NCBI GenBank assembly: GCA_964035545.1
Contig: OZ037773.1
Location: 6,030,251-6,094,250, forward strand
Direction of reading: 5' to 3'
Source of the DNA: Bugula neritina
Lineage: Eukaryota > Bryozoa > Gymnolaemata > Cheilostomatida > Bugulidae
Length of the DNA: 64,000 nt
The notes under the pieces were generated by a model that was not told the origin of the DNA, did not search any database, and saw nothing but the letters and a program-made list of their open reading frames with translations. Each line of letters begins with the position of its first letter. Within the stretch, counting starts at the first letter, position 1. Both the position numbers and the translations under genes were made by a program. Below are positions 1-13,623 of the stretch, in pieces.

Positions 1-1481
1 GCGAATTACTAACCTGATTAGGGTGCGGACCAATCTGCTATATTTAGGCACATCTGTTTCAAAAGCCACAATTATTTCCGGCATGTATTAAACACCACTG
101 TCATCGAATTAGTTAGGCCTATTGTGTTCAGGGCCATGGTGTTATATTTGGGTATGTTTTTTGAAGCTACTCTTGCCTCAGCTACTTAATGTACTTGATT
201 CCAGCAAGATTTCAGCTGTTTCACACCATTCACTCACAGAAATAACAATTGCTATCTGAAACCTAATGGGAATATCATATAATGCCGATCGGCAGAATTT
301 TTCTTACGATATTACACACAAATCAGATTTTATCGTAATCTTCAGTAGATTTGAAATATATAGGAAACATATATGTATCTACTTGATATTTTGAACAATA
401 TGAATAATAAAAATGTATGATCCCAACATATTATATTGAAAAATTGCATTTTGCCGATTTTCGTACGCATACCATTTTTCCGTGCGATTTACTTCAAGTT
501 TGGACAATATAAGGACGTCCAAATTTATGAGTCTACAAAATACACTAAATGACGTTACAGAAAATACTTGTTTGAAATATTTTACTGTATTCAAACATCG
601 GGTTACATCCTTGTGAAGTTGGGCGAATTTTCACATTTTCTTCACTTTGGGTGTCTATATCTTGAAAAATGTTATTTTAAAAATTACACAAATTAAGGAG
701 TATAAAGTAACTATAATCAACTATTTATGAATAAAAATTTATGGAAGTAAAATAAAAATTAATGCCTTTTGTGATGTGGCAAATATTCGAAATTTTTCAA
801 AATTCATAAAAAATTGCCAATTTTCAATGGCTTAGCATATATGCACACAAAGTATTCTGCAGTATGTGTTACTACTAGTGCAAATTGATAGGTGTTATCA
901 AATCACACACCAAATTTCAAGGTTCAGACTAGAAAAATAATGGAGATATGGACGTTTACAAATTGGTCTAAAAGTAAAAATCGCAAATTTTCCTCAAAAT
1001 TTTTCCCAACTTTTGTTCGTGGAAATATTCATTTCTCAAAAAGTTTTTGTGTCAGGCCAGAAATATTCAAGAATAGCACTCAATACATGTGTAGGTTCAT
1101 TTGGTGGAAATATGAACAAAATCTGAGACGCAAAGGCGTGGGCCATTGGTTGAGTTGACACGGGATGACCCAATAGTAAAACAGAAACAAATCAAAAATT
1201 TTCTAAACTCTGAATATTTTTAGATTTAGTAAACTTAACCTGCCTATCAAATTCTTCCTCTGAAAATTTCCTAGAAAAAGTATTTACAACTAGTACTTTT
1301 CTTGGAGACACTTTAAATACAAAATGTGTTCCATGCTTCAAAGTAACATCCAGTAATTAAAATTCAACAGGCTGACAGAAATATTCGGAGTTGCATGCTC
1401 TACATACTTTGTTCTGGCCATAACTCTGGTGACGCTCTATCCTCCAGGTTCTCTAAACTCATCAACTTGTATGAATCATTA

Positions 1482-1671
1482 TCATATTCTACAACATATG
1501 TTAGAGTTATCTACTCTCGTCATATTCTACAACATATGTTAGAGTTATCTACTCTCGTCATATTCTACAACATATGTTAGAGTTATTTACTCTTGTCATA
1601 TTCTACAACATATGTTAGAGTTATTTACTCTCGTCATATTCTACAACATATGTTAGAGTTATTTACTCCTG
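1482..1671. repeat. 38-bp minisatellite, five copies
   Basis: Five head-to-tail copies of a 38-bp unit that begins TCATATTCTACAACATATG; copies start at 1482, 1520, 1558, 1596 and 1634. They differ by only a few substitutions (TCTACTCTCG versus TTTACTCTTG), so the array is young. Each unit contains the short palindrome CATATG. Confidence 0.9.
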
Positions 1672-4362
1672 TCATAGGCTACACACTAGTCTCCATTACT
1701 ATCTATATTCTGCACAGTTTTTCACACAAATGGACTTTTTTGAGAAAAATGAATAGAATTCTTCATACATGAAGACTCCAACTGCAGTCAGTAAATGGCC
1801 ATAAACAAAGTTGCATAACCGAGATTCAGGGAGACATCACTGTATGTATTGAGGTGCAACACTAGCTTCTACTTGTTCACCTTGCATTACAAAATGGGGC
1901 TATGCTGGTGCCCTGACAAAATCTTCAGTCTTTTCTAATAATAATTCAAAGGACTGTTTTTAGATAAGGTGAACTGTTTAGCCTGCACCGAATTATAACA
2001 CCAGCAGTTTTGTAAAATAATTACACAGACACAAAATCAATGAGCTGCAATATGGCAACCAATAATTTCTACAGCAATAATTGCAGATACCAAGCACAAG
2101 AAACAACGCTTAGAGTAAAATTTGGAGTTTAAGGCAGAAACACTACTTTCACATTTCTATACTTCATACTTGAAGCCAGAAAAAGTGAGTGTAAATTGCA
2201 TTTATGGCCAAGAGACGTTCAAAAAAGAAAAACACCAGTCGCTGTAAGAATAATTTCAAGTTTGAAAAGATTCGAAACATTACCACAGTTATGCTGCTCT
2301 ACACAATGTAGATTTACGAAACATTATTTTATATAATATTATTCTACATTAATGCTTATAGCAACTGAGCTAAGCATTAAAAAAACTGAGAAAATGCAAT
2401 TTGAATAATAGAAAGTGAAGCTACATTTCACAGCTGCTTGATAGAAAATGATAATAGCAATAACGGCATCAATCATAAAATACCATTCAGTTTTGGGTAG
2501 CAAAACAGTGTGCTTTTTCTACAAACATCTCATTAGATACAATACATCTACAGTTCTACAAGATATAAGGTTAAAAAAAATCTATAAGGGAAAATGTATA
2601 CTACTATTATTCTGCTTTATTCACATGGTATGTTTCACATATAAAATATATCCAATAATATAAACTGAAGTGTTCAACTATGAGATGAGATCTAGTTCAA
2701 TGTGAGTGATAGCAAGCTTCACGAAATAGTAAACTAGACACATGAAACATCAAAAAGTAGCAAAACGTGACTACTCCTAAGTTTGACTGTAACACTGGCT
2801 AAGTAAGGGACAGCGATGATAATAAGCTGACTTCATTAAACTCATGTTGAGCAGCAAGCTGTATTTGTTAGTGTAAGTGTGAGAGTAACACAGCAATTTA
2901 AAATCTGAATAACTATAGTATGAAAAGTAACAACTTCTCCCGTTGACTGAACTTGAACTACAAGAGTTTAATCAATAGCAACTATGAAATTAATAGAAAC
3001 AGTAAAGAGTAAAATTATAACTAAAAAATTTGTATCTGCTGTCACAGCAAACTGACTCAACATTTATCCAATTCAAGTCATGACTCAAGCAAGCAACATC
3101 AAGTCAAGTTGAGTTCACACAAGTAGATCGAGTCAATTTGCAATAACTTGCAAGTATTTGAAAATGTCAATAAATACAATACACTGAGGGTATTAAACCA
3201 TCAGACACACTGAGTAGTTCAAATAAAAAACATTGCAGCTTTAGATCTAATTATTTAATAGTTAATATTAAGCTTCATTGAATAAATAATAATAGTAATC
3301 TAATCAAATAAGTTGGGCCCTACAAAACTTCTATAAATAGCGTAAGAATAATTTGATGTTATTATGAGTAAGAGTTATCAAAACAGATAAACTCACAATA
3401 ACCAGGCACAACTACTTTTACTTGTAGTCTTACAGCTCTGTTTCAGTCCGAATTACAGTTACCAGTAATAGTGTGTTAATATATCATTATTACAATTGAT
3501 AACTATTAGTCTTGCCTGCTTTTTACCTTCAATTATAGTCTGCAAAAAAATTAATCAATACTTGAAATGACTTACAGGGAAAGTTCAAGAGCAACCCATC
3601 TGTAAGCTCAAACTAAAATCTATATTCATAATTAACTGATGGCAATTACCATCACAATCCATTATCATAATGATAATACGAAGAATCAAGATGGTGATCA
3701 TGGTGGTGTGTGACAAGGATCACTTTAGGTTTAATATCAACTTCAAGTTCATCATAAATCATGGTCAATTATTAGTATTACCTTCAACTCTAACAATCAT
3801 CATATCAACTTACTTTTGGAATTTGTTAATCTGACTCACATGAGCAACTGCAATGAAAATTGTCTACTTGGTCACACAAGGACAATCAATGAATCATGAT
3901 TATCATTGTGATGGTGCCAATCACTCAATCACAATGATAATCATGTTGGTATAGTCATATTAATATTTATATTAAATTTGATATAAAATTGATAAACGAA
4001 ATGATTAACTTAAAATTTAATTGACTATGATTGACATTCACATTGTTATTAATATTATCACCATCATTGCCTCATTATCTAATTCTAATTGCAATTCTAT
4101 TATATTAACATAAAATATATTATATTATACTGATAGTGATACTCATATCGATAATATTGATAATCATAATGATAATGTAAATGATATTCATAACCATATT
4201 GATATTGTAATTGATACTCATACTCATAGTATTATAATAAATAATTATAATTATATTTATTCATAATCATAAATTTATTACAATCATTATTTTAATGAGA
4301 ATGGTAATGAGAACTATTACTATTGTTATCAGTATCACCTAAGGCTCGAACAAAATACTCAT

Positions 4363-4452
4363 ACTGATACTGCAAGTGTAATACTAATACTAAGTCTAAT
4401 AGTAATACTAATACTAATAGTAATACTAATAGTAATACTAATAGTAATTGTC
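4363..4452. repeat. Degenerate hexamer tract upstream of ALDH6A1
   Basis: Runs of TAATAC / TAATAG / TAAGTC hexamers, about 15 units, period six with TAA fixed and the last three bases variable. It ends about 500 bp before the ALDH6A1 start codon. Similar tracts occur near the 5' ends of other genes in this window. Confidence 0.7.
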
Positions 4453-4659
4453 AAAATGAAAATTGAACTTTCACTTTTAATGATTTCTACCTCCTTTAAT
4501 ACGGATCAGTTTGAATAAGTAAAAAGTTTAATTCTATACTTAAACAATTAGAAATTACATTTTACAAAACATGATTACACAATCGATGAAATACACTACT
4601 ATTAGCAAATAAATGAAATGAAATAATTTAAATTACCCGCATTCGACGTATGTCCATTA

Positions 4660-4682
4660 GCGGCCATATTTGACACTTCCGG
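4660..4682 (+). promoter_or_regulatory. Putative YY1 and ETS sites of the ALDH6A1 promoter
   Basis: GCGGCCAT (4660-4667) is a good YY1-type core and ACTTCCGG (4675-4682) is an ETS-type core. The two lie 7 bp apart, about 285 bp before the ATG, in one of the few GC-containing patches of this upstream region. Such pairs are typical of TATA-less housekeeping promoters. No TATA box is evident nearby. The assignment is by motif only. Confidence 0.4.
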
Positions 4683-4965
4683 TTTGTTAGTACTCTCAAG
4701 CACAAATATAGTTAAAGTTTTTTTATTTTTAAAAACACAATTTTTTATTTATATAACTGTTGTTGTTATAATTTTTGTTGTGTTTGAAAAAAAATTGTTG
4801 TCAAGTTTAATTGATTATTTTCAAGGCTAACTACATAAAAAATTTGCAAGGCATTCAATTTCATTGCACACTACGTAAGCAGCTGCACGGCGTTTTGTGG
4901 TGGTTTCGGTTTGCTGCAACATCTGTCTTAGCTGTCCTATAAAATATTATTCCTTAGCTGCTTAC

Positions 4966-7900
4966 ATGGCTGGAATTATAAGAAATCGCCTTTGTTCTCA
5001 AGTAAGTGCAGTAACAGTACTTGCTCGTTTCTCTAAGCAGTCTTTAACATTAAGTATGAGTTAGAGTATCACTATCAGTATCAGTATGACTATGAGTATA
5101 ACTATAAGTATAACATTAACTATAAGTATAAGTATAAGTAATAGTATAACTATAAGTAATTTAGTATAACTCAAAAAACTTCTATTAGTAGTACTAGTTG
5201 TAGTACTAAGACTAGTAAGAGTAAGTACAACTCGAACTACAAACTCAAAGTTCTGCAAGTTCATAAGCATCAAATGTTTAACTTTATGATTAATACATTT
5301 TTCTTGTACATGCTGGTGCTCTTTGACCATTTAAAATTCCATCAGCTGTTGAAATATAGGTATTCAATTAAGTTGATCAGTTTAAAAAATTTAATTAACT
5401 TGTTGCTAGTCTTTGCTATTTAAGCTAGCCAAAATATTTAATCCTTTAATTATTTAATAAAATTAACAAACATGCAAAGCTATGCTTTAGACTTTTAAGC
5501 TGGCATGATTTGTGATTTGTTTTAATGAAAGCATTAGGCCTATATAATAGATTAGCAGATTCATTTATCTCGTTGTTATGAATATTTGTTTGCTGCTGCT
5601 GCTGTTTGGTGACTGTTTGTAGTATTTTATTATTTTTATTTATTTGTCACCGGACACATTAGTGTAGGCCTAATGCAACTATAGTTAGAGTATTAGCATG
5701 TTATTTGTTTATTTACAAATGTTGATTTGAGTATGTTGTAGAAGAAAAATTATAGGCTACTAGAGGAATTATATATACCTATATATTACTAATACTTCAA
5801 CATTTTCATAGCATTGTGTTACATTTTAACTCAGTTCACATCTATTTCATTTTAGTTTTAAATATCTGAAGCTGAGGGGATTTATAAATAGCGGAAGTTC
5901 TATATAATTTTACAGAGTGCAAGGAATGTAGTTTTCTTAGGGAGAGGGGGGGTGGGAGACATTGCATTGCATCCCATTTTGTGGGTTCCTTGTGAACTTT
6001 TATAACCCGCTTTCTTCCAATGTGGGGTGACATGTTGCCACATCTTGTAAATACTTTAAATGAGCTTCTATTTGAAATAATCCAACAGAGTTTTGACTTT
6101 TGATTTTTTCATTCACTTTTCATGCCTACTTATATTATAGCCAGTATTTATACTGAATTTAGCAGCGTGTTGTCATGTCTGTGATATGCTATAAATCAAT
6201 CAATGATTGTGTTTTGCTAAACTAACTCTGTGTATTCATAAATATTTTAGGCACTTCAACTTCAGAGGAGCCTCCGTAATGGGTACCACCTAAGAAGTGT
6301 GGTAAGTGATATCTCTACACTGATCATAAGTGAAATATTAGCGAGTATATGCATATCTCTATATTTAGCAACTAGATGTTGTCACAAGTAATTTATATTT
6401 GATACTTGCAAGGGCACAGTTGAAAGCTTGGTTAGCTTTGAACTCACGAATAGATTTTTATATATTTAATAATATGTATATTTTATATAAGAATGTATAG
6501 TTGTTATATTATATATATGGTATATGATAGTATGGATGTAATTTTATTACCAACTTTTAGAGCACCACCAAACTGTTCCTGGATGGCAAGTTTGTAGAAT
6601 CCAAGACAGATGAGTGGATCGATCTTCACAACCCTGTAAGTGTTACATTCTATTATATTCTAATAATTTCTTCTAACTCAGTAGTTCGAATAAATCGTTT
6701 TTATAACCTGTAAAACATATTATATATAATTTGTCTCATAAGTATGTTTTTTTATCTCCTTTGAGATGAATGAGAAACCCAGCACTTAGTTTCAGACACC
6801 TACTTGTTGCTAAGTTTATGGGGACGTGGCACACCCGCATTTATATTTATAGTTTTCTCGCTCAATAAAATCTAATGGTACATGCATATTCTTAGTCTTT
6901 ATACTGTAACCTATTCCCTCAGGTGTCTAACTACCTTTATTGGCCTGAGTCACCTTCCATCAAATGTGTTAGTTTATTAAAACAATTTGTACACTTTGTC
7001 TAAACTCTAAACCTTCTGTTTAATGTGTTAGTTTATTGAGTTTTTATGATTTTAACCTCACAAGGTCAAAATAGCATATTTCATATAAAAACGATACTGT
7101 CACCAATATCGCAGTTATGTTACTCTTGCTATGCTGGACATTTTGCTTTCTCCGGTATGATAAATAATGTGGACAGCCTTGTGATGGGATCAACTATTAC
7201 TAATAAGGCGCTTGTTAGCTAGATACCTTGAAGTTACCTTCTCTCTACTCTTCCCTCCAGGCCACCAATGAAGTGATCACCCGGGTGCCCGTGTCTACCA
7301 GGGCTGAGATGCAGGCAGCAGTCGACTCCAGTGCCGAGGCATTCAAGAGCTGGTCTCAGACCACGGTTCTGACTCGGCAGCAAATTATGTTCAGATTCGC
7401 TGACTTGGTTCGAAAAAATCTGGTAAATTTTTAGAACATTAAATTTTTTTGCATTTGCTGAAAAAAATTATTAAAGTATTATCTAGTACTTTATAGTATC
7501 TCGCTCTTGCTGCCTTTATAATTTAGTATCACACATGTAAGGTTTCTGTTTGTATGATGTTTCAGAAAGATATTGCTGCCAACATAACTCTGGAGCAAGG
7601 AAAGACCCTTGTGGACGCTGAAGGGGACGTCATGAGGGGACTTCGTAAGTTCTGATAGTGTTTAAACTTCAACTACATCTGTACATCTGTACTGGGTGTA
7701 TACTCCATATATACTGAATGTATACTATGTATATAGTATATACTGAATGTATACTCTGTGTATACTGAATGTATACTCCGTATATACTGAATGTATACTC
7801 TGTATATACTGTGTGTATACTCTGTATATACTGTGTGTATACTCTGTATATACTGTATGTATACTCTGTATATACTGTATGTATACTCCGTAAATAGATT

Positions 7901-10900
7901 TCACTAGTAGACAAATCTACTGGTACCGTGAGATCTATAGACCAGAAAGGTGAGCTAACCGCTCTACCTTCCCTTCCAAGGTTACCTTAGTGATAGAGTG
8001 GCTTAGGGGTCCTCTGCACTGCGCCCCCTACTATTCGGTGTATTAGGGAAAGCAATGGTAATGTTTTAAAGTAACTGAAGTCTCTTTTCATGAGATATAT
8101 ATTTGTAATGACACGCTTACCAACCACTATTTCCAGACAACAGAGCCTACGGGCTAGCATCTGCTTAGTATAAATAAATGTCTACACGTTTGTTGTCTAT
8201 TTACCAGAAGTGGTGATTGAGCATGCTTATTGTTTGGGCAAATCGTTGAGAATTTGTTCAGTGATATGGGCATTTATTCACACTGAGAGCTCTATAAAGT
8301 CTCTTTTTGTGGGGGGGGGTAACTTCTTTTAATTTGCCTGCCTGCATTCCATTCATGATTTTTATTAAACCACTGTCAATTATATTCATGCTTATGCTGA
8401 CTATTTTCACGACGCTGTAGAAGATTTTTAGAATAAATATATCAGAAATTAAATAACTGAAGAGCACCATGTGAAACTGTTACATTGATGGCAGGTCATA
8501 TAAAATAACAATAAGTTCTAGCTAGCACTTGCTAATCTTCCATCTACCTTTCTTTTCTCTAGAGGTCTGTGAACACGCCTGCAGCATCACCTCACTTTGC
8601 CTGGGGGAAACACTGCCCAATGTTGCTAAGGATATGGATATTCACTCTTATCGGGAACCCCTGGGGGTCACAGCCGGGATCACTCCTTTTAATTTCCCCG
8701 CTATGATTCCTTTGTGGGTAGGTGAAGATAAGTTACCGTGCTTTGCCTTGGACAGTAATCGTGCCCCCATGTTTGTTGGTTTCACACGGGTTGTTGGTGT
8801 TCATAAAAGCAGCACTTCTCTCTCTCTGTGTACTAGCAATCCAGGCTATTACTCTGTATTATATCTCAGTCCTGCTTTGGTCCCAAGTGTTTATTTAAAG
8901 CTCTGTCCACACTAAGCATAAACCTGATCATTCAGCTCTGCTATCAGCTTACTTTTAGCTGTAGTGTGAACTTGGCTTAAGGCTTGAGTCTTAAAGTGTC
9001 AAAATGTCTGCTATAATATGACCAAACAGATAATGGTAATTCTTGTAACAATGTGTAAACCTCTACTGTATTGTATTGCATTATTATAGATGTTTCCTTT
9101 GGCCACGGTTTGCGGAAACACAATGGTCATCAAACCGTCAGAACGAGATCCTGGTGCTACAATGATGCTCTGCGAACTGGCCAATGAGGCGGGATTTCCT
9201 GCCGGAGTTGTCAATGTGTTTCACGGTGCTACTGACGGTACGTAGAATTACTCCTTTTCTCTTGCTATTATCTAAGATCTAGATGCTTTTGGAAAAGATC
9301 TTTTCACAATGCTGTTTGCATTTGTCTCCCCTTCTCTCTTGCAGCTGTCAACTTTGTATGTGATGACCCGACTATCAAGGCCATCTCCTTTGTCGGCTCT
9401 GATACAGCCGGCCAGCACATTTACGAGCGAGGAGCCATGGCCGGGAAAAGGGTGCAGTCAAACATGGTTAGTTCCTTTTTTATATTTGGTTAAGACAGTT
9501 TTGGTTACTTTTTATTTCATGTGGAAAATTAACTTACTTGTTTAAAATACTTGACTTATTTTCTTTCAGTCAAAAGTCAAGTAAGTGTAGCTCAGACCAA
9601 AGGACTTTGTCCAGTTGAGATTACAGAATATATTACAGGATATATTATTATGACACACTTCCTTTATTGTTTTTAATTAGCAACTTGGGATTTGTCAACT
9701 CTAGTATAAAGAAAATAAAGTATAAAGAAATTGCCTTGGCCAGTCACCACTAACCAATAGTTTTAGAGTTTACTGTTGCATAAGTTGGTACTTTTTTTCT
9801 GTTGTTCTTCTATTGGCTGGACCGTAAATATATACAACTAGCTCCAAGTTGTCTGGCTAGACAAGCTGTTAAGACTTTTCACTCACCTTTTAGGGTGCGA
9901 AGAACCACGGAGTTATAATGCCTGACGCCAACAAGGAAGCCACTCTCAACTCATTGGTTGGTGCAGCCTTCGGCGCAGCCGGCCAGAGGTGCATGGCTCT
10001 GTCTACTGTGGTCTTCGTGGGGGAGTCCAAGAAATGGATCCCTGAAATCATTGAGAGAGCACAGAAACTAACAGTAACCGCAGGTACTCTTACAGTAGCA
10101 GGTGCTCTAACTCAAACTGACAGGTGCTCTAACTTACACTACCTCGACGCTATTATTTCATTACTCTAACACTGTGTAAGAATATAGGTTACCATGTGAG
10201 CTCTCCACATGAGAGATTTATTGTTATATAACTTTTATATTCTCCCATAGTGTTTGTCGTAGCTTCAACAACTGGTCATCATTTCTAAACTTCTTATTCT
10301 TTCACCGTGACTCTGTTAGCTCCACCTCCACTGAGTGCTCTACTTCTGTCTGTCCAGGTCACGAGCCCGGAGCCGACATCGGACCTCTGATTAGTCCTCA
10401 GGCTAAGCAGAGAGTCCTGGACCTGGTTGAGAGCGGTGTGAAGCAGGGCGCCGACTTGCTCTTGGATGGGAGAGATATAGTTGTGCCGGGGTATGAGAAA
10501 GGAAACTTTGTCGGGCCAACACTACTTAGCAATGTCAAGGTGAGGGTCACGCGCCAAAAGTTTAGTCAAAGAAATCGGCAGCTAGTGTTTGTTTGTCACT
10601 TTATGGTGTTGTTTTACCTCTTGACTTCATGAGCTCTTCAGTTAAACTGGCAAACTACTCTCTACTAATAATATCATATTACTTTAGATATCCTTCCAAT
10701 AGGCTGTAGGTTTGCCTCAATCTCGTGTGCATAGATCTTTCTTGTCTCTCCTTGTATTCATACGGTGTGTAGCGCACATAGGAATAGTTTGATTGGTTTG
10801 CTAGTTGAACTAGTTCGGGTATATTTGCCATTCGTGTATTGTGTGTGTGAGCTACTCAATTTATATCACAACATGTACAACTGTTGTTTTGTACACACAC

Positions 10901-12333
10901 AGCCAAACATGGACTGTTACACTGAAGAGATCTTTGGACCTGTTCTCGTAGCTATGGAGGTAGACACTCTCGATGAGGCCATCCAACTTATCAACAACAA
11001 TCGCTATGGCAACGGCACAGCAATATTCACCACCAACGGAGCCACCGCTAGAAAATTCACACAGCAGATTCATGTCGGACAGGTACGGCAATTTCTGTGA
11101 CTATTTTGGAGATAAAATTGTAGTTATTGGTTTCACTCATAGCTGTCTAAAGTGTATGTTAGTTGTTTACCGTGCGGAGCTAGTATTTGTGTCTGCTGTC
11201 ACAGCTAGAGGATGTTGGCACTGATTCTAACCAACACACTGTTAACATGTGTTCTACCAAAGAGAGGTGTTGTTTAACGTGATATTGTGTATTCAGGGAC
11301 ACGCTCACCCTTCTAGAATATTCTTAGTTTATACTGAGTCGATTCGAGAGGCATCAATATTTTTAGTAACATGCAAGTTTTAGGTGAAAGAAGGCGCTCA
11401 TGCTTCCTTAGAAATAATTATTTGAATACCTCATCACATAACCTATATAATAATTATAATATGTAATAACATATGTAATATATTCTGTAGTAACATATGC
11501 AATATATTCTGTAGTAACATATGTAATATATTCTGTAGTAACATATTATATCATAGATTATAAATAAAGTATTAGAATATCAAGCTATTTCTTTTTATTT
11601 GCTGAGCTGTGTATATCTTCATGAACTGTAAATCATGTGTAGTCTTTTCTGCACATATAAACTTAGTTCTAGTTTTGGAATTGATTCCATTATAGGTTGG
11701 CGTCAATGTGCCCATCCCTGTGCCTCTTCCAATGTTTTCCTTTACTGGGTCCAGAGGCTCATTCCGTGGAGATCTGAACTTCTATGGCAAAGCTGTGAGT
11801 ATCTGTTGATACAAAATGACAAAGTTATATCATTTTTTGTTTAATGGACTTTGCTCTATGCTCTATAATGCTCTCAAGCATGCAAGGTTGACTGTAGTGT
11901 GGCAACAGGCGAGACAGTATTGAACAGCTAGAGGCTGTAACCTGGTCAATTTGGCAACTTTATTACAAAAATCCTGGTAAAGAAAGTAATTTTATATATG
12001 TATATATCAATGGAATCCTTTCGGAGTTGCAATATCTTGGATTTTTGTAGATCGTGGATTATTGTGTTATTCTGTTTAAAGCACTTAGAAATTTAATCCA
12101 ATTATGTTCAAGTCTTAATACAAATATCTCTGGTAAACAACGTTGCTTTTTTCGTGATCTCAATCAATTACTTCCCAACTTTAAAATTTGCAAAGCACGA
12201 TATGACAAAGAGACACCCTTTATACTTGCAGGGGGTGCAGTTCTATACTCAACTTAAGACTGTTACTCAACTGTGGAGGGAAGAAGACACATCTTCTACT
12301 AAAGCTACAGTCGCTATGCCTGTGATGAAGTAA
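4966..12333 (+). CDS. ALDH6A1: Methylmalonate-semialdehyde dehydrogenase (acylating), mitochondrial
   Basis: CoA-dependent aldehyde dehydrogenase of valine and pyrimidine catabolism, converting malonate and methylmalonate semialdehydes to acetyl- and propionyl-CoA in the mitochondrial matrix. Thirteen coding exons: 4966-5001, 6251-6301, 6561-6635, 7261-7422, 7566-7644, 8563-8717, 9090-9237, 9345-9466, 9894-10083, 10358-10539, 10903-11082, 11696-11794, 12232-12333. All have GT..AG introns and compatible phases, giving 1581 nt and 526 aa (human enzyme 535). The N-terminus ([12 protein letters not shown], then an Arg/Leu-rich exon 2) looks like a mitochondrial presequence. Visible hallmarks are [11 protein letters not shown], the cofactor-site [15 protein letters not shown], the catalytic-Cys block [11 protein letters not shown] (Cys about 309), EEIFGPVL and [17 protein letters not shown]. 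The first ATG of exon 1 was chosen because the presequence follows it. The gene looks intact. Confidence 0.96.
5053..5176. repeat. Degenerate hexamer tract in ALDH6A1 intron 1
   Basis: GTATAA / CTATAA / GTATCA-type hexamers begin about 50 bp after the exon 1 donor. Together with the tract at 4363-4452 it brackets the first exon. The antisense ORF here (5061-5330) is just the repeat translated. Confidence 0.7.
7684..7890. repeat. 22-bp minisatellite in ALDH6A1 intron 5
   Basis: About nine copies of a 22-bp unit, TACTGAATGTATACTCTGTG and variants; copies begin for example at 7741, 7763 and 7785. It starts about 40 bp after the exon 5 donor. The antisense ORF (7669-7914) rich in YTQYIQSI is the translated repeat, not a gene. 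Confidence 0.85.
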
Positions 12334-13623
12334 TGAACAAAATCAAACTAGGTCTGGTACTGCCACATCACATATCGCCATGGTGACATATCTAGCATCA
12401 TGATATATGAATTTTAGCTCATTATATAAGCTGCAACCATTTTGCTTTAATATATAACTCTGCTATCTACCCTGACTAGGTTATCACTGTAAGAGATTAC
12501 ATTGCTTTTTATTATTATATATGCATCTTTCACAGTTAATCAAAGTTATTTAAAAACCTGTCGTTAGATGCCAAAGTTTTGATCTGATTATCTAAATTTG
12601 CTTTTTAATATAATTAAAGCTGTGTCATAAACATTATATGTAATGTAGTATTTTGATTTTATCAAACGACAACATTTACGTTATATTTTACTTTATCCAG
12701 CTTCATTATATAAATAAGTCAATAATTATATATTTAAAATATTATATTGTATCAAGCTCAACTGTTTATAAAAAAAATCTTCAATAATATTTGTTATTGA
12801 TTTAGTAAATACCAATATTGACTATATAGCATCATAACACAACACCAAAACAATAATATTACAATATCACGTTGTAAAGTGCAAAGGAAACAATCAAATA
12901 TTATATTAACAACAGTAACAAAGGTGAGCAAATGGGTATAGACTTTTGCTGACTGAAATAATATAGCAACTAGCGAGGTAAACTATTGCATACTGAACTT
13001 ATAAATAATTATTCGTGTAAATGGAAATCACTCTGGTTCAAAAATTAAAAACAGGTGAACTTTCATAACATCAAAGCAATAAGCAAATGGGCTCAGAATT
13101 TTAGAAATACTAAATATTCTTTGAGAAGAATAGCTCATTTATGAATAAAGATGCATCAATTTTACAAACAAATAAAATCAATGCTATAAAACATAATGCA
13201 GCATCTATGTCATGGGTTACAATATTGCTGTTCGATTACATCAACTACACACGAGTAATCTTCAAGTTACTAATAAATGAGCATATTTAAACTACAAGCT
13301 GGTAAGGTACACCTAAATGATGGTCCTTATACAACTGTGTGGTGGTTATACCTGCATGCAGTGACTATCTGTACATGAAGATAATTTGAGAACATCTCCA
13401 TGACTGCCGATAATTACTTGGTAACTACCTATGGGCCATTTAGCTGTTATCCAAAAGCAAAAGCAAGTTGCAACCTTTTTTATGTCAAATATGGCCGGGG
13501 CCTGGGATGACAACTATTATAGTTATTTGTATGTTCAAGTAACATTCATCTTCATGTATAATGATTGTTTTTAACATAATTGTAGACTTTTAGTGCTCAC
13601 TCTAAAGTATATAATTTTCAGTT
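12334..13623. other. ALDH6A1 3' UTR and tail-to-tail intergenic region
   Basis: This region lies between the stop of ALDH6A1 (+) and the stop of the coiled-coil gene (-). It is AT-rich with no open frame of note. ATTAAA near 12614 is a possible polyadenylation signal for ALDH6A1. Nothing else recognised. Confidence 0.5.

Larger units (their letters stand above)
1..4600. other. Non-genic AT-rich region upstream of ALDH6A1
   Basis: I see no gene here. The only ORF of note (892-1158, +) has no splice-supported neighbours and no recognisable domain. Most of the stretch is AT-rich single-copy-looking DNA. From about 3650 it becomes dominated by short degenerate motifs built on GAT/CAT and TAAT, merging into a hexamer-like tract at 4363-4452. 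A 38-bp minisatellite lies at 1482-1671. Confidence 0.5.

Noticed and set aside
892-1158. 88-aa ORF near the left edge
   Set aside because: No domain, no neighbouring exons, AT-rich context; cannot be supported as a gene.
7915-8060. Possible further SINE fragment in ALDH6A1 intron 5
   Set aside because: It has a tRNA-like TAGAGCGGTTAGCTCACC on the minus strand and a GC-rich body unlike its surroundings, but no second copy in the window to confirm it.
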